A program made the position numbers and the translations under genes. Below the pieces are notes generated by a model. That model had not been told where the DNA came from, did not search any database, and worked only from the letters and a program-made list of their open reading frames with translations. From Propionispira arboris (lineage in GTDB: Bacteria > Bacillota > Negativicutes > Selenomonadales > Selenomonadaceae), in NCBI RefSeq assembly GCF_900109225.1, contig NZ_FNZK01000012.1, positions 1-64,000 of the forward strand: a DNA stretch of 64,000 nucleotides, in the 5' to 3' direction. This document shows, in pieces, positions 25,493 to 34,792 of this stretch; position 1 is the first letter of the stretch; the number at the start of each line of letters is the position of its first letter.

Positions 25493-27076
25493 ATGGCAGA
25501 CTGGAAGGAACAGTATCTGCAACTTTGGAATAAACTAAGTAAACGACAACGTTATACGATTATCGGCGTGGCAGCACTTTTAATGATATCACTCTTGGGA
25601 TGGAGTTATTGGTATGGCAGCAAGCCAGATATGGTTCCGCTGTTTACTGGTATGGAAACCAAAGACGCAGGTGAAGTAGCAGCTAAACTTAAAGAGTCAA
25701 AGGTTGCTTATGAAGTACAGGAAAGTCCAAATGGTACAGCAATTTTAGTTTCGTCGAAAGACGTTCATAATGCTAGGTTGAACTTAGCAACGCAGGGTCT
25801 TCCTCGAGGTCAAAAAGGTTTTGAGATTTTTGAGGATACGAAGCTTGGGGTTACAGAATTTCAAAATAAAGTAAATTATTTACAGGCCTTACAGGGTGAA
25901 TTGACCAGGACGATTGAGCAGCTTGAAGAAGTTGATAAAGTAAGAGTCCATATTGTTTTGCAGGAAGACAGTTTATATAAAAAAAATGAAAAACCAGCAA
26001 CGGCTTCCATTATGTTAAAATTGAAACCAAATGCACAGTTATCCAAAAGTCAGGTAAAGGGGATTGTTAATTTAGTCGCTCATAGTGTTCAAGGGTTACA
26101 GGCAGAAAATATTACGATTGTTGATAATATGGGGAAAATCTTGAATGACCCGGATGAAAGTGATGAGAAAAATGTAGGCAATACTACATTGACGCAAATT
26201 GATATGGCTAAAAAAGTGCAGGATCAATTGCAAAAAAATGTGCAAACCTTACTTGATCAGGCATTAGGTGAAGGAAAAGCAGTTGTTCGTTTGAATGTAG
26301 AACTGGATTTTGATCAAAAAACAACAGATAAGCAGACGTTTACACCAGTCGTAGATGATTCGGGTATTATTCGCAGCTCGCAAGAAACAGCAGAAACATA
26401 TAATGGCACTTCCGGGGCCCCTGGTGGACCTGCGGGTACTACTTCTAATATACCAGGTTATGTTGCAGCTAATAATGCGCAGTCTCAGTATGAAAAAAAA
26501 GAAGCGACAAAAAATTATGAAATAAATGAAGAAAAACAAAAAATCATTGCATCGCCCGGGACTGTAAAGCGTCTGACGATTGCTGTTCTTGTTGACGATC
26601 AGGTTACTGGAGCGCAGCAAGATAGTATTTCACGGGTTGTATCTTCGGCTGTAGGTTTAAATACAGTGCGCGGTGATACAATTTCGGTCGAAACATTGCC
26701 ATTTAGCACTGAAATGATGGATAAAAGAGCCAAAGAAGAACAAGATCAGCGTGATAAAGAACAGCGGATATTCTACTTACAGATTGCGGCTGTTGTCTTA
26801 GTTTTAGCACTTATCGCTACAGCAATATATCTGTATCGTCGTAAAAAACGTCTTGAATTGGAAGCTGTTGAAGAAGCAGCTCGACAAGAAGCGGAGGCGA
26901 TCAGAATCTCTGAAGAAAAACGTGCTGCAGCAATTGCCGCTGGCAAGGTTACTGATAGTGATTTGACTGAAGAAGAACAGACACAAATGACAGAACGTCA
27001 GGCGCTCGAAGAATTGATCAGGAACAAACCGGATGAAATGGCTCAATTGGTCAAGACCTGGTTGTCGGAAGACTAA
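25493..27076 (+). CDS. fliF: Flagellar MS-ring protein FliF
   Basis: A 527-aa inner-membrane protein that forms the MS ring on which the motor assembles. It has a transmembrane helix at about residues 22-42, the secretin-like ring region with GLPRGQKGFEIF and the ELTRTIEQLEEVDKVRVHIVL motif, and a second helix at about 425-445. The charged C-terminal tail ends in LVKTWLSED, the FliG-binding segment. ATG 25493 has AAAGGA upstream. It is followed by its partner FliG. Confidence 0.96.
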   Translation: MADWKEQYLQLWNKLSKRQRYTIIGVAALLMISLLGWSYWYGSKPDMVPLFTGMETKDAGEVAAKLKESKVAYEVQESPNGTAILVSSKDVHNARLNLATQGLPRGQKGFEIFEDTKLGVTEFQNKVNYLQALQGELTRTIEQLEEVDKVRVHIVLQEDSLYKKNEKPATASIMLKLKPNAQLSKSQVKGIVNLVAHSVQGLQAENITIVDNMGKILNDPDESDEKNVGNTTLTQIDMAKKVQDQLQKNVQTLLDQALGEGKAVVRLNVELDFDQKTTDKQTFTPVVDDSGIIRSSQETAETYNGTSGAPGGPAGTTSNIPGYVAANNAQSQYEKKEATKNYEINEEKQKIIASPGTVKRLTIAVLVDDQVTGAQQDSISRVVSSAVGLNTVRGDTISVETLPFSTEMMDKRAKEEQDQRDKEQRIFYLQIAAVVLVLALIATAIYLYRRKKRLELEAVEEAARQEAEAIRISEEKRAAAIAAGKVTDSDLTEEEQTQMTERQALEELIRNKPDEMAQLVKTWLSED

Positions 27077-27101
27077 TTTGATAATATGGGTGTGAGCAAA
27101 T

Positions 27102-28118
27102 ATGTATGAAGCTAGTTCCAAAGAAATGACAAATCAACAAAAGGCGGCAATACTTTTTATTGCATTAGGATCTGAAAATTCAGCCGTTTTGTTTCAACAT
27201 CTCAGTGAAGATGAAATAGAAAAACTTACGTTGGAAATAGCCAACCAAAGAAAAGTGACGCAAGAGCAAAAAACACAAGTTATAAGCGAATTTTATCAAT
27301 TAGCAATGGCTAGAAGTTATATTTCAGCTGGTGGTCTGGATTACGCTCGAAGTGTACTCGAAAAAGCTTTGGGGGCAGAAAAAGCGTTAAATATTATCAA
27401 TCGTTTGACAAGTAGTTTGCAAATCAGACCTTTCGATTTTGTACGTAAGACAGATCCAAGTCAATTGCTGAATTTTATTCAAAATGAACATCCACAAACG
27501 ATTGCTTTAATCATGGCTTATCTCGATCCAGACCAAGCGGCCACTATTATAGCCTCTTTATCCCCGGAACGCCAAGTTGAAGTGGCACGACGGATTGCTA
27601 CCATGGATCGAACATCACCGGATGTTTTGCGTGATGTGGAACGCGTTTTGGAAAAGAAACTTTCTTCACTGGTTAATCAAGACTTTACAACAGCTGGTGG
27701 TATTGGCTCGATCGTTGAAGTATTGAATCGTGTGGATAGAACAACCGAACGCACAATTATTGAAAGTCTCGAAGTTGATAATCCGGAACTTGCTGAAGAA
27801 ATCAAACGTCTTATGTTTGTATTTGAAGATATTGTAATGATTGATGATCGTTCACTGCAAATGGTTTTGCGAGAAGTCGATACCAAAGACTTATCACTGG
27901 CACTCAAAGCAACTGCTCCGGAAGTTGGCGAAAAAGTTTATAAAAATATGTCAAAACGTGGAGCCGATATGCTGAGAGAAGAAATTGAATTTATGGGACC
28001 TGTCAAGATTCGCGATGTAGAAGAAGCACAGCAAAAAGTGGTAAATGTCATCCGGAGTCTTGAAGAAAAAGGTGAAATTGTTGTAGCACGCGGCAAGGGA
28101 GACGAAATGATTGTCTAG
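27102..28118 (+). CDS. fliG: Flagellar motor switch protein FliG
   Basis: A 338-aa rotor protein. The N-terminal domain binds FliF; the middle domain (EHPQTIALIMAYL, the EHPQR-type motif) binds FliM. The C-terminal domain carries the charged torque helix (MSKRGADMLREEIEFMGPVKIRDVEEAQ) that meets the stator. Length and ends are normal and the coding frame is intact. Its last eight bases overlap fliH. FliG's partner FliM, 9 kb downstream, is interrupted. Confidence 0.97.
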   Translation: MYEASSKEMTNQQKAAILFIALGSENSAVLFQHLSEDEIEKLTLEIANQRKVTQEQKTQVISEFYQLAMARSYISAGGLDYARSVLEKALGAEKALNIINRLTSSLQIRPFDFVRKTDPSQLLNFIQNEHPQTIALIMAYLDPDQAATIIASLSPERQVEVARRIATMDRTSPDVLRDVERVLEKKLSSLVNQDFTTAGGIGSIVEVLNRVDRTTERTIIESLEVDNPELAEEIKRLMFVFEDIVMIDDRSLQMVLREVDTKDLSLALKATAPEVGEKVYKNMSKRGADMLREEIEFMGPVKIRDVEEAQQKVVNVIRSLEEKGEIVVARGKGDEMIV

Positions 28119-28887
28119 GGTAATTAAAGGTGCTGTATGGCATGAAGAACCACGACTTGTAAAAAACCCGGCTGTAACTCATATGGCAGCTGGGTTAGAG
28201 AAAGCCACGGATCTATCAACCGCTGCTCAGCTTTTTGTGTTGGAAGAAGAACGAAAGGCACAAAAAGTACTTGAAAATGCAGAACTGGAACGTAATGCAA
28301 TGATTGCAGAGGCACAGCGCCACGTTGAATCCCTCCTTGCACAAGCTGCACTTGAAGCTGAAGAGATGAAACAAGCAGCACAGGCAGCTGGACAAGCAGA
28401 TGGTTATAACAAGGGACACAACGAAGGCTACGAAGCTGCTGTAAAAGAACAACAGGGTATTATTGAGACGGCTAATAAAAAAGCAGAAGCGACCATTGCT
28501 TTAGCAGAAACCGAAAAAGAAAATTGTGTACAACAAGCAGAAAAACAAATTATCGAGCTGGTTATGGCAATTGCTGATAAAGTACTGCCACAGCATTTTA
28601 TTGATGCACCACAGCTTATCCTGCCGATGGTTCGGTCTGCACTTAATAAAGTGAAAGACCAAAACAATATTGTTATTCGCGTGTCGCCACCCAATTATGA
28701 GTTTGTTCTAATGGGAAAAAATGAATTTCAGTCTATGCTTGAAGGACAAGGAACTTTGAAAATTTCCTCGGACCCGGCACTTGGCGATAGTGACTGCATT
28801 ATTGAATCAGCCAATGGCAATGTGGATGCAAGACTAGCTACACAGCTTGAAATCGTAAAAAAATCAATTCAGGAAGTTTTACAATGA
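28111..28887 (+). CDS. fliH: Flagellar export ATPase regulator FliH
   Basis: A 258-aa peripheral-stalk protein that binds the ATPase FliI and links it to the C ring. It has the long Ala/Glu-rich coiled coil (about 40-140) and a compact C-terminal domain (ELVMAIADKVLPQHF ... IVIRVSPPNYEFVLMG ... DSDCIIESANGNVDA). TTG 28111 overlaps the fliG stop, implying coupled translation, and its stop overlaps the fliI ATG (ATGA). Confidence 0.9.
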   Translation: MSRVIKGAVWHEEPRLVKNPAVTHMAAGLEKATDLSTAAQLFVLEEERKAQKVLENAELERNAMIAEAQRHVESLLAQAALEAEEMKQAAQAAGQADGYNKGHNEGYEAAVKEQQGIIETANKKAEATIALAETEKENCVQQAEKQIIELVMAIADKVLPQHFIDAPQLILPMVRSALNKVKDQNNIVIRVSPPNYEFVLMGKNEFQSMLEGQGTLKISSDPALGDSDCIIESANGNVDARLATQLEIVKKSIQEVLQ

Positions 28888-30194
28888 TGGAAATGAATAC
28901 GAAAAAATTTATGGATGCTATTCAGTCGTGTGAATCAATTAAAATGAATGGTAAGATTACACAAGTTATTGGGCTGGTCATTGAGTCGCAGGGACCAAAT
29001 GTAAGTCTTGGTGAGTTATGTTACGTTTGTTCACGTCTCGATAATGTAGAGCCGATTCCCGCTGAAGTGGTAGGCTTTCGTGGTGGTTTTGTTTTATTGA
29101 TGCCAATTGGTGAAATGCAGGGGATTGGACCAGGCTGTGAAGTTATCTCTGCTCAGAAAGTTCTTAAAGTTAAGGTTGGCAAGCAGCTATTAGGTCGTAT
29201 CGTAGATGGTTTAGGCAATCCTATGGATGGCAAAGGTCCTCTAAGTGCAGCTCAGGAATATCCGCTGCATGCGATACCGCCGCATCCATTGTCCAGACCA
29301 CGCATCACAGAGTCCCTTTATGTTGGGGTTCGAGCTATTGATGGTGCAATGACTATCGGTTCTGGACAGCGTATTGGTATTATGGCAGGCAGTGGTGTTG
29401 GAAAATCAACGCTTTTAAGTATGGTTGCAAGAAATACGGAAGCCGATGTCAGCGTCATTGCTTTGATTGGTGAACGTGGTCGTGAAGTGAAGGAATTTAT
29501 TGAGCGTGATTTAGGTGAAGAAGGGCTTAAACGATCTGTAGTGGTAGTTGCTACATCAGATCAACCAGCGTTGGTTCGTATTAAAGGTGCGATGACAGCA
29601 ACAGCAATTGCTGAATATTTCCGCGATCAAGGCATGAAAGTTATTTTGATGATGGATTCTGTCACTCGTTTTGCAATGGCCCAGCGTGAGGTTGGGCTTA
29701 CGATAGGTGAACCACCAGCGACACGTGGTTATACACCATCTGTTTTTGCTTTACTCCCAAGACTTTTAGAGCGGGCAGGGACGAATGATAAGGGGTCAAT
29801 TACGGGGATTTATACGGTACTCGTTGATGGGGATGATATGAATGAACCGATTGCCGATGCTGTACGAAGTATTCTGGATGGACATATTGTTCTTTCACGA
29901 GCGATTGCCGCACAAAATCATTATCCGGCAATTGATGTTTTATCGAGTGTCAGCAGGGTTATGATGGAAGTTGTCTCCAAAGAACATTATCAGGCAGCCC
30001 AGCAATTGCGTTCTACAATGGCAGTTTATCGCGAAGCAGCTGATTTGATTAATATTGGAGCCTATGTAGCTGGTTCTAATCCGCAAATTGATCGTGCTAT
30101 TCAAAAAATAGAGGGAATCAATCAATTTTTATGCCAGGATGTTTTTGAAATTAATACATTTGAGGAAACAAAACAGGCATTGCTTACTTTGTAA
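28884..30194 (+). CDS. fliI: Flagellum-specific ATPase FliI
   Basis: A 436-aa F1-like ATPase that drives or unfolds export substrates. Walker A is AGSGVGKS; IALIGERGREVKEFI and VILMMDSVTRFAMAQREVGL, with YTPSVFALLPRLLERAG, mark the type III export branch. ATGATG start overlapping the fliH stop. FliJ follows. Confidence 0.97.
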   Translation: MMEMNTKKFMDAIQSCESIKMNGKITQVIGLVIESQGPNVSLGELCYVCSRLDNVEPIPAEVVGFRGGFVLLMPIGEMQGIGPGCEVISAQKVLKVKVGKQLLGRIVDGLGNPMDGKGPLSAAQEYPLHAIPPHPLSRPRITESLYVGVRAIDGAMTIGSGQRIGIMAGSGVGKSTLLSMVARNTEADVSVIALIGERGREVKEFIERDLGEEGLKRSVVVVATSDQPALVRIKGAMTATAIAEYFRDQGMKVILMMDSVTRFAMAQREVGLTIGEPPATRGYTPSVFALLPRLLERAGTNDKGSITGIYTVLVDGDDMNEPIADAVRSILDGHIVLSRAIAAQNHYPAIDVLSSVSRVMMEVVSKEHYQAAQQLRSTMAVYREAADLINIGAYVAGSNPQIDRAIQKIEGINQFLCQDVFEINTFEETKQALLTL

Positions 30195-30219
30195 TTTGGA
30201 AGTAAGCTGAGGTTATATC

Positions 30220-30669
30220 ATGAAAAAATTTAAATTCCAATTAGCAGCATTACTCAAAGTCACAAAAATGAACAAAGATAAATCAGAGGTTAAGCTGGCG
30301 CAAGCTACGCAGCATTTAATAAATCAAAAAAACGCATTAACAAATCTTGAAAAAGAAATGCAGGCTGGATTGCAAGAGTATGAAGTAATGACAGCTCGTA
30401 CGAAAATAAACATTACGGTGCTTACGACATATAGCAGCTTTTTTGCTTGGAAACGGTCGCAAATAGAACAGCAAAAGCAAGCAATAATCAAAGCAGAGCA
30501 AGAAAGAATGCAAAGACTTGAAGAACTTAAGATTGTTATGAATAAACTTAAAAGTATTGAACAACTTCGGGAAAAACGGTTTGATGAATTTAAACAACAA
30601 GCTTTAGCCGAAGAACAAAAACAGCTTGATGAAATAGGTTTGCAAATTTATACAAGAGCAGCAAAGTAG
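30220..30669 (+). CDS. fliJ: Flagellar export chaperone FliJ
   Basis: A 149-aa, almost entirely alpha-helical coiled-coil protein rich in Lys, Glu and Gln. It is the central stalk in the FliI hexamer and couples it to FlhA. Sequence alone is not distinctive, but the start MKKFKFQLAALLKVTKMNKDK, the size and the place directly after fliI support the call. Confidence 0.88.
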   Translation: MKKFKFQLAALLKVTKMNKDKSEVKLAQATQHLINQKNALTNLEKEMQAGLQEYEVMTARTKINITVLTTYSSFFAWKRSQIEQQKQAIIKAEQERMQRLEELKIVMNKLKSIEQLREKRFDEFKQQALAEEQKQLDEIGLQIYTRAAK

Positions 30670-30680
30670 GGTGAAGAAGA

Positions 30681-31259
30681 GTGGATATGGGTAGTAGTGG
30701 TGTTACACAAATTATTCAGCGGATCCAGAATATACAAGCACGTTTTGGTTCCGCAGCAGTGGGAACTGCTAATTTTTCAAAATTACTTGAATCTGAACTA
30801 CAAACAAAAACAGGGGAATTTGGTGGCGTGGTAAATTCTACGACTGGCAAAAAAAATGGATCATCGGGTCAACTTACGAGTCCGGGAGCCAATATCAGCG
30901 GCTTGATTTCAGCTTCTGCCAACAAATATGGACTTGATCCAAAACTTGTTTCGGCGGTGGCGCAGGCTGAATCTGGGTATCGCGCGGATGCAGTTTCAGG
31001 TTCTGGAGCAGTGGGCGTCATGCAGTTGATGCCAGAAACTGCCGCAGAACTTGGCGTCAATAATGTCTATGATCCTGCGCAAAATATTGATGGTGGAGCT
31101 AAATATTTAAAACAAATGCTGACGACATTTCATGGTGATGTTTCCAAAGCGGTAGCGGCATATAATGCAGGACCTCAAGCCGTGAAAAATTATAATGGTG
31201 TTCCGCCTTATGCAGAAACTCAAAATTATGTAAGTAAAGTATTGGATCTTTACCAATAA
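30681..31259 (+). CDS. Lytic transglycosylase (SLT domain) in the flagellar cluster
   Basis: A 192-aa protein with a flexible N-terminal part (1-72) and a Slt70-type domain from about 73. It includes the catalytic E97 (AVAQAESGYRADAVSG), GVMQLMPETAAELG, the YDPAQNIDGGAKYLKQML loop and AVAAYNAGP. Such enzymes cut the glycan strand to let the rod pass through peptidoglycan, a job done by FlgJ in proteobacteria. No signal peptide is visible, so it may leave through the flagellar export route. The start is GTG 30681 or ATG 30687. Confidence 0.9.
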   Translation: MDMGSSGVTQIIQRIQNIQARFGSAAVGTANFSKLLESELQTKTGEFGGVVNSTTGKKNGSSGQLTSPGANISGLISASANKYGLDPKLVSAVAQAESGYRADAVSGSGAVGVMQLMPETAAELGVNNVYDPAQNIDGGAKYLKQMLTTFHGDVSKAVAAYNAGPQAVKNYNGVPPYAETQNYVSKVLDLYQ

Positions 31260-31287
31260 GCTATAATCCCCGAAAGTAGGTAGTGAA

Positions 31288-31944
31288 ATGGCAGTGAAAA
31301 AAGTTAGTCAACCTGCAGCGTCAGCAATCTCAGCTGGTCCGTCAGGCAACGCAGGAAAAAAACCAAGTAAATTCAAAAAAATCTTAAAAATTAGTTCCAT
31401 AGCGCTACTGCTTTTGATTTTAATTGTAGGAGGATTTTTTTTAGGAATCTACCTTAGAATTTTTGATGCCAATGCGATCAATGAAAAAATGGAACTCTAT
31501 AAATATCCGATTATTGGTGATTATTTTGTTAAACCAGCTGGAACATCTAAGGATAGCAGTACAGAGAAACAAACGGATATGAAAGTTGATACAACAGCAA
31601 AAACAGATGGTAAAGTTACGGATGCTAAACTGAATACGGATTCTAAATTAGAACCATCGAAACCGGTCGTTTTGAGTAAGGATGAAGTTGAAAAACAAAT
31701 GAAACTTCGTCAGGCTGAAGAAAAAAAACGTATTTCAAAATTAGCTCGTTTATATGAACAGATGAAACCTAAAGATGCGGTGGCTATTCTTGATGATTTA
31801 AATGATGATATGATCATTGAAATCCTGCAAAAGATGGATGAGTCGCAATCAGCTAAAATTTTAGCTGGATTTGATCCATCAAAAAGTGCAAGACTTACGC
31901 AAAGTATGTATAATGGCAAGCCACCAGTTACACAGATTCAATAA
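31288..31944 (+). CDS. MotE/YlxF-like flagellar protein (MgtE-N-like C-terminus)
   Basis: A 218-aa protein with a basic N-terminus and one transmembrane helix at about residues 33-54. A Thr/Lys/Asp-rich linker and coiled coil follow (about 85-150). The C-terminal helical segment resembles the MgtE N-domain (RISKLARLYEQMKPKDAVAIL, MIIEILQKMDESQSAKIL). Proteins of this kind, YlxF in Bacillus or MotE, lie between fliJ and fliK and act as chaperone or stator-related factors. The precise role here is inferred from position. Confidence 0.75.
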   Translation: MAVKKVSQPAASAISAGPSGNAGKKPSKFKKILKISSIALLLLILIVGGFFLGIYLRIFDANAINEKMELYKYPIIGDYFVKPAGTSKDSSTEKQTDMKVDTTAKTDGKVTDAKLNTDSKLEPSKPVVLSKDEVEKQMKLRQAEEKKRISKLARLYEQMKPKDAVAILDDLNDDMIIEILQKMDESQSAKILAGFDPSKSARLTQSMYNGKPPVTQIQ

Positions 31945-31981
31945 GTGCAGTTTGTATAGTAAAGAAAGGAGGTGAATACGA

Positions 31982-33772
31982 ATGAATGCAGCAACGAATT
32001 TGAGTAGTTCTGTCTCGGCTGCAAATGATACGCCTGTGACAGTAACTAGTCCAAAAGCAAAAAACAATGTATCAAGTACAAATGACAAAAAAAATGGCAA
32101 AAATTTTAGTGATATACTAGGTAAGGCACAGCAACAAAAATCAGATTCTGATCAAACTCAAGATACGGATAAAACGGATGTAAAGACGCTACCCAATGAC
32201 ACAAAAGATCAGCCCAAAGGACAGAGTGCTGACAATCTGCTTGCGCAACAAGCTGTTTTAATGGTTAATGTAGCATCATTGCCGAATGTGCAGATTCTTG
32301 CCGAGTCAAATCCAGCAGATTTAGCACAACCGAATGAACAGGGCCGTAGTAAGGTAAAGGCTATGTCTACGGTGGATTTTTCTAAATTTCTACAGACAAG
32401 TACGACGGCAGCATCTGGGATAAATTTATCATCCATTGAGCAGCTTTTGCCAAAGAATGGTGAAGTACAGATTCCCAATCAAGACCTGATGAATATGCTG
32501 AATGGGAAAAATGTACGCAGCACATTGACAGCAGATATAGCACAGCAAAGTCAAGCCGGAGCTACTTCAGATGGTACTAAAACGGCAGTAGGCGTTGTAG
32601 TACAAAATGATCAACAATCTCTGTTCAATATGCTAAATGGCAAACTAAGTGCGACTTCGGCACTGGATCAAAAACAAGCATTGTCTGCCCTTTCTGCTAC
32701 GAATCTTGCGTCTAATCCAGTTGTGTCAACAAAGATGGAAACAATAGATCAGCAGCAAGTCTTGCCAGGTGTTTCTGCTACAGCGAATCTTGCAGCTAAT
32801 CCAGTCGTGTCGACAAAGATGGAAACAATAGCTCAACAGCAAATTTTGCCAACCACTGCCCAAGATACACAAAAAACAGCCGGACAGGCTATGCTGAATG
32901 CGGTGACTGGAAAAACAGAGGATAGTACGATTCCTATAATCAATACAGCGCTCATGGAAAAAATCAGCAAGTTAACCAGTAATGCTGCCAGTGGAAAACC
33001 GGACAAAAAGACAGATGTGCCGTCAACAGCAAGTAATGCTGATAAAACAACTATATTGACGAAGTCAAGCCTGGATTCAGCGAATCCGATGCAGGTAGTT
33101 GCAACGGATGCTGGACAATCTAAGCCGAATATACCAATGGAAGTAAGTACGCTGGAGAAACCAGTTGAAAAAATTTCTTTAATGGTAAATGAAGCACCGC
33201 ATGATAAGCAGCAAGTCCCAGCTAATCCAGAGACAAAAACATCGCCAGCATTTGAACAATTGTTTTTAAACTCATTAAATACCACAGCAGCGGCTGGACC
33301 TGCAGTAAATGCAGCAACAACGGAGACCCAACAACTGGTAAAATACGATATTCCTGGACAAATCGTGGATCAAGCTCGTTTAATTAAGACAACAGAAGAT
33401 ACACAGATGGTTATAAAACTAAGTCCGGAACATCTTGGTGATTTAACACTTAAAGTATCCGTGGCAAATGGTGGTGCAGTGACAGCCAGCTTCCATAGCG
33501 ATAATGCCCAAGTCAGAACCATACTGGAGAATTCCATGATACAGCTAAAACAGGAGCTTGAGGCCAAAGGCATGAAAGTGGACAATGTTGAGGTTTATGC
33601 AGGGCTTGGTGATTTTATGTCGAATGGACAAAATAATCAGACCAATAGCCAGCAGCAAAATACACATTTTAAAAATCAAAAAATTAATTTAGCTGATTTT
33701 GAAGAAGAAGCAGGTAAAATCAATCTGACCAATGGAAATATTACAGAAGACAGTGTAGATTATCGAATTTAA
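31982..33772 (+). CDS. fliK: Flagellar hook-length control protein FliK
   Basis: A 596-aa secreted molecular ruler. The long N-terminal part is low-complexity, rich in Gln, Thr, Ala and Asn. The conserved switch domain is near the C-terminus (about residues 470-545: TQMVIKLSPEHLGDL, VRTILENSMIQLKQELEAKGM, VEVYAG). FliK measures the hook and makes FlhB switch export to filament proteins. AAAGGAGGTG precedes the ATG. A 27/28-residue tandem duplication lies at residues 238-292. Ruler length sets hook length, so the duplication may matter. Confidence 0.93.
   Translation: MNAATNLSSSVSAANDTPVTVTSPKAKNNVSSTNDKKNGKNFSDILGKAQQQKSDSDQTQDTDKTDVKTLPNDTKDQPKGQSADNLLAQQAVLMVNVASLPNVQILAESNPADLAQPNEQGRSKVKAMSTVDFSKFLQTSTTAASGINLSSIEQLLPKNGEVQIPNQDLMNMLNGKNVRSTLTADIAQQSQAGATSDGTKTAVGVVVQNDQQSLFNMLNGKLSATSALDQKQALSALSATNLASNPVVSTKMETIDQQQVLPGVSATANLAANPVVSTKMETIAQQQILPTTAQDTQKTAGQAMLNAVTGKTEDSTIPIINTALMEKISKLTSNAASGKPDKKTDVPSTASNADKTTILTKSSLDSANPMQVVATDAGQSKPNIPMEVSTLEKPVEKISLMVNEAPHDKQQVPANPETKTSPAFEQLFLNSLNTTAAAGPAVNAATTETQQLVKYDIPGQIVDQARLIKTTEDTQMVIKLSPEHLGDLTLKVSVANGGAVTASFHSDNAQVRTILENSMIQLKQELEAKGMKVDNVEVYAGLGDFMSNGQNNQTNSQQQNTHFKNQKINLADFEEEAGKINLTNGNITEDSVDYRI
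32693..32857 (+). repeat. In-frame tandem duplication inside fliK
   Basis: Two adjacent units, 32693-32773 and 32774-32857, encode near-identical peptides sharing ANPVVSTKMETI and QQQ-LP. The units differ by several synonymous and a few conservative changes and by one inserted Ala codon, so the duplication is not brand new. Confidence 0.85.
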
Positions 33773-33787
33773 AAGGAGGGATTTTCT

Positions 33788-34261
33788 ATGGCAACTACAA
33801 TTGATAATACCGCATTAAATACCGTTAATGGCGTAGCTGCATCGAGTGCAACGAAATCAACAAAATCAACTACTGCGGGGGGGACCTTGGATAAAGATAC
33901 TTTTTTGCAATTGCTCGTAACGCAGATGGGAAATCAAGATCCGCTCAATCCACAAGATAATTCAGAGCAAATTGCGCAGCTGGCACAGTTTTCATCTTTG
34001 GAACAGATGACAAATATGGTTACGGCTATAACAAAGGTGGGGGCGCTGGTGCAAAATATGGATACCTCTGTATTAGTTGGACAGGTAAGTTCCATGATTG
34101 GGAAAACCGTAACGTGGACAGATGACGCGGGCAAAACATCTTCAACTGGCATCGTGCAGAGTGTGAGTCTTGCTGGTAGTGTACCAACGATTTTAACGAA
34201 AGTTACTGGCGATGATACAGAACATGAAGTCGCGATTGGTAATATTACAAAAATCAGTTAA
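33788..34261 (+). CDS. flgD: Flagellar hook capping protein FlgD
   Basis: A 157-aa scaffold that caps the growing hook. It has the canonical segment LDKDTFLQLLVTQMGNQDPLNPQDNSEQIAQLAQFSSLEQM and then only a short C-terminal part, so it is the compact Gram-positive type (YlxG-like) lacking the Tudor/FnIII domains of E. coli FlgD. AAAGGAGGG lies upstream of the ATG. Confidence 0.95.
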   Translation: MATTIDNTALNTVNGVAASSATKSTKSTTAGGTLDKDTFLQLLVTQMGNQDPLNPQDNSEQIAQLAQFSSLEQMTNMVTAITKVGALVQNMDTSVLVGQVSSMIGKTVTWTDDAGKTSSTGIVQSVSLAGSVPTILTKVTGDDTEHEVAIGNITKIS

Positions 34262-34313
34262 ATGGTAAGAGGAAAAACACAGATTATGCAGTTTTGAAAA
34301 GGGGATAAAGGGT

Positions 34314-34712
34314 ATGGCTGATCATATGATATATCTTCAAACACAGCCGCTGATGCCCATTGGCAATTCAACTGTAAACCAACATACCAATGTACATGGG
34401 TCAAATATTAAAAGTTCTGAGAAAAATCAATTTGCGTTGCTTTTAGCAAAAGAAACGGATAAATTGACGTTTTCACAGCATGCAATCGAACGACTTCGCA
34501 GCCGTAATTTACAATTAAGTGATCAGGATTTAACAAAAATCAATGATGCAGTCAAGCGGGCTGCCCAAAAAGGTGCGAAAGAATCGCTCGTTTATTGCAA
34601 TGATATTGCATTGGTTGTAAGTGTGCAAAATAAAACAGTGATTACCGCCATGGATGGCAACAGTGCAAGAAATACAATATTTACAAATATAGATAGTGCA
34701 GTAATCATCTAA
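34314..34712 (+). CDS. Flagellar operon protein (TIGR02530-like)
   Basis: A 132-aa protein with the family signature LTFSQHAIERLRSRNLQLSDQDL and AAQKGAKESLVYCNDIALVVSVQNKTVITAMD. It matches the small 'flagellar operon protein' family placed between flgD and flgE in Firmicutes. Its role is not established; co-location suggests a hook-assembly or export-chaperone function. No signal peptide or membrane segment. Confidence 0.82.
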   Translation: MADHMIYLQTQPLMPIGNSTVNQHTNVHGSNIKSSEKNQFALLLAKETDKLTFSQHAIERLRSRNLQLSDQDLTKINDAVKRAAQKGAKESLVYCNDIALVVSVQNKTVITAMDGNSARNTIFTNIDSAVII

Positions 34713-34792
34713 ACTGGACCTTCGGGAAGTTTAAGACTGTGGATTGACAGAAGCAGTCTTGCTGCACATATTAAGAGGAGAGTGGATTCATT

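Noticed and set aside
26264-26620. 118-codon minus-strand ORF inside fliF
   Set aside because: Antisense to a well-conserved gene, with no coding features.
32833-33285. 150-codon minus-strand ORF inside fliK
   Set aside because: It is an antisense shadow of a low-complexity gene with no ribosome binding site.
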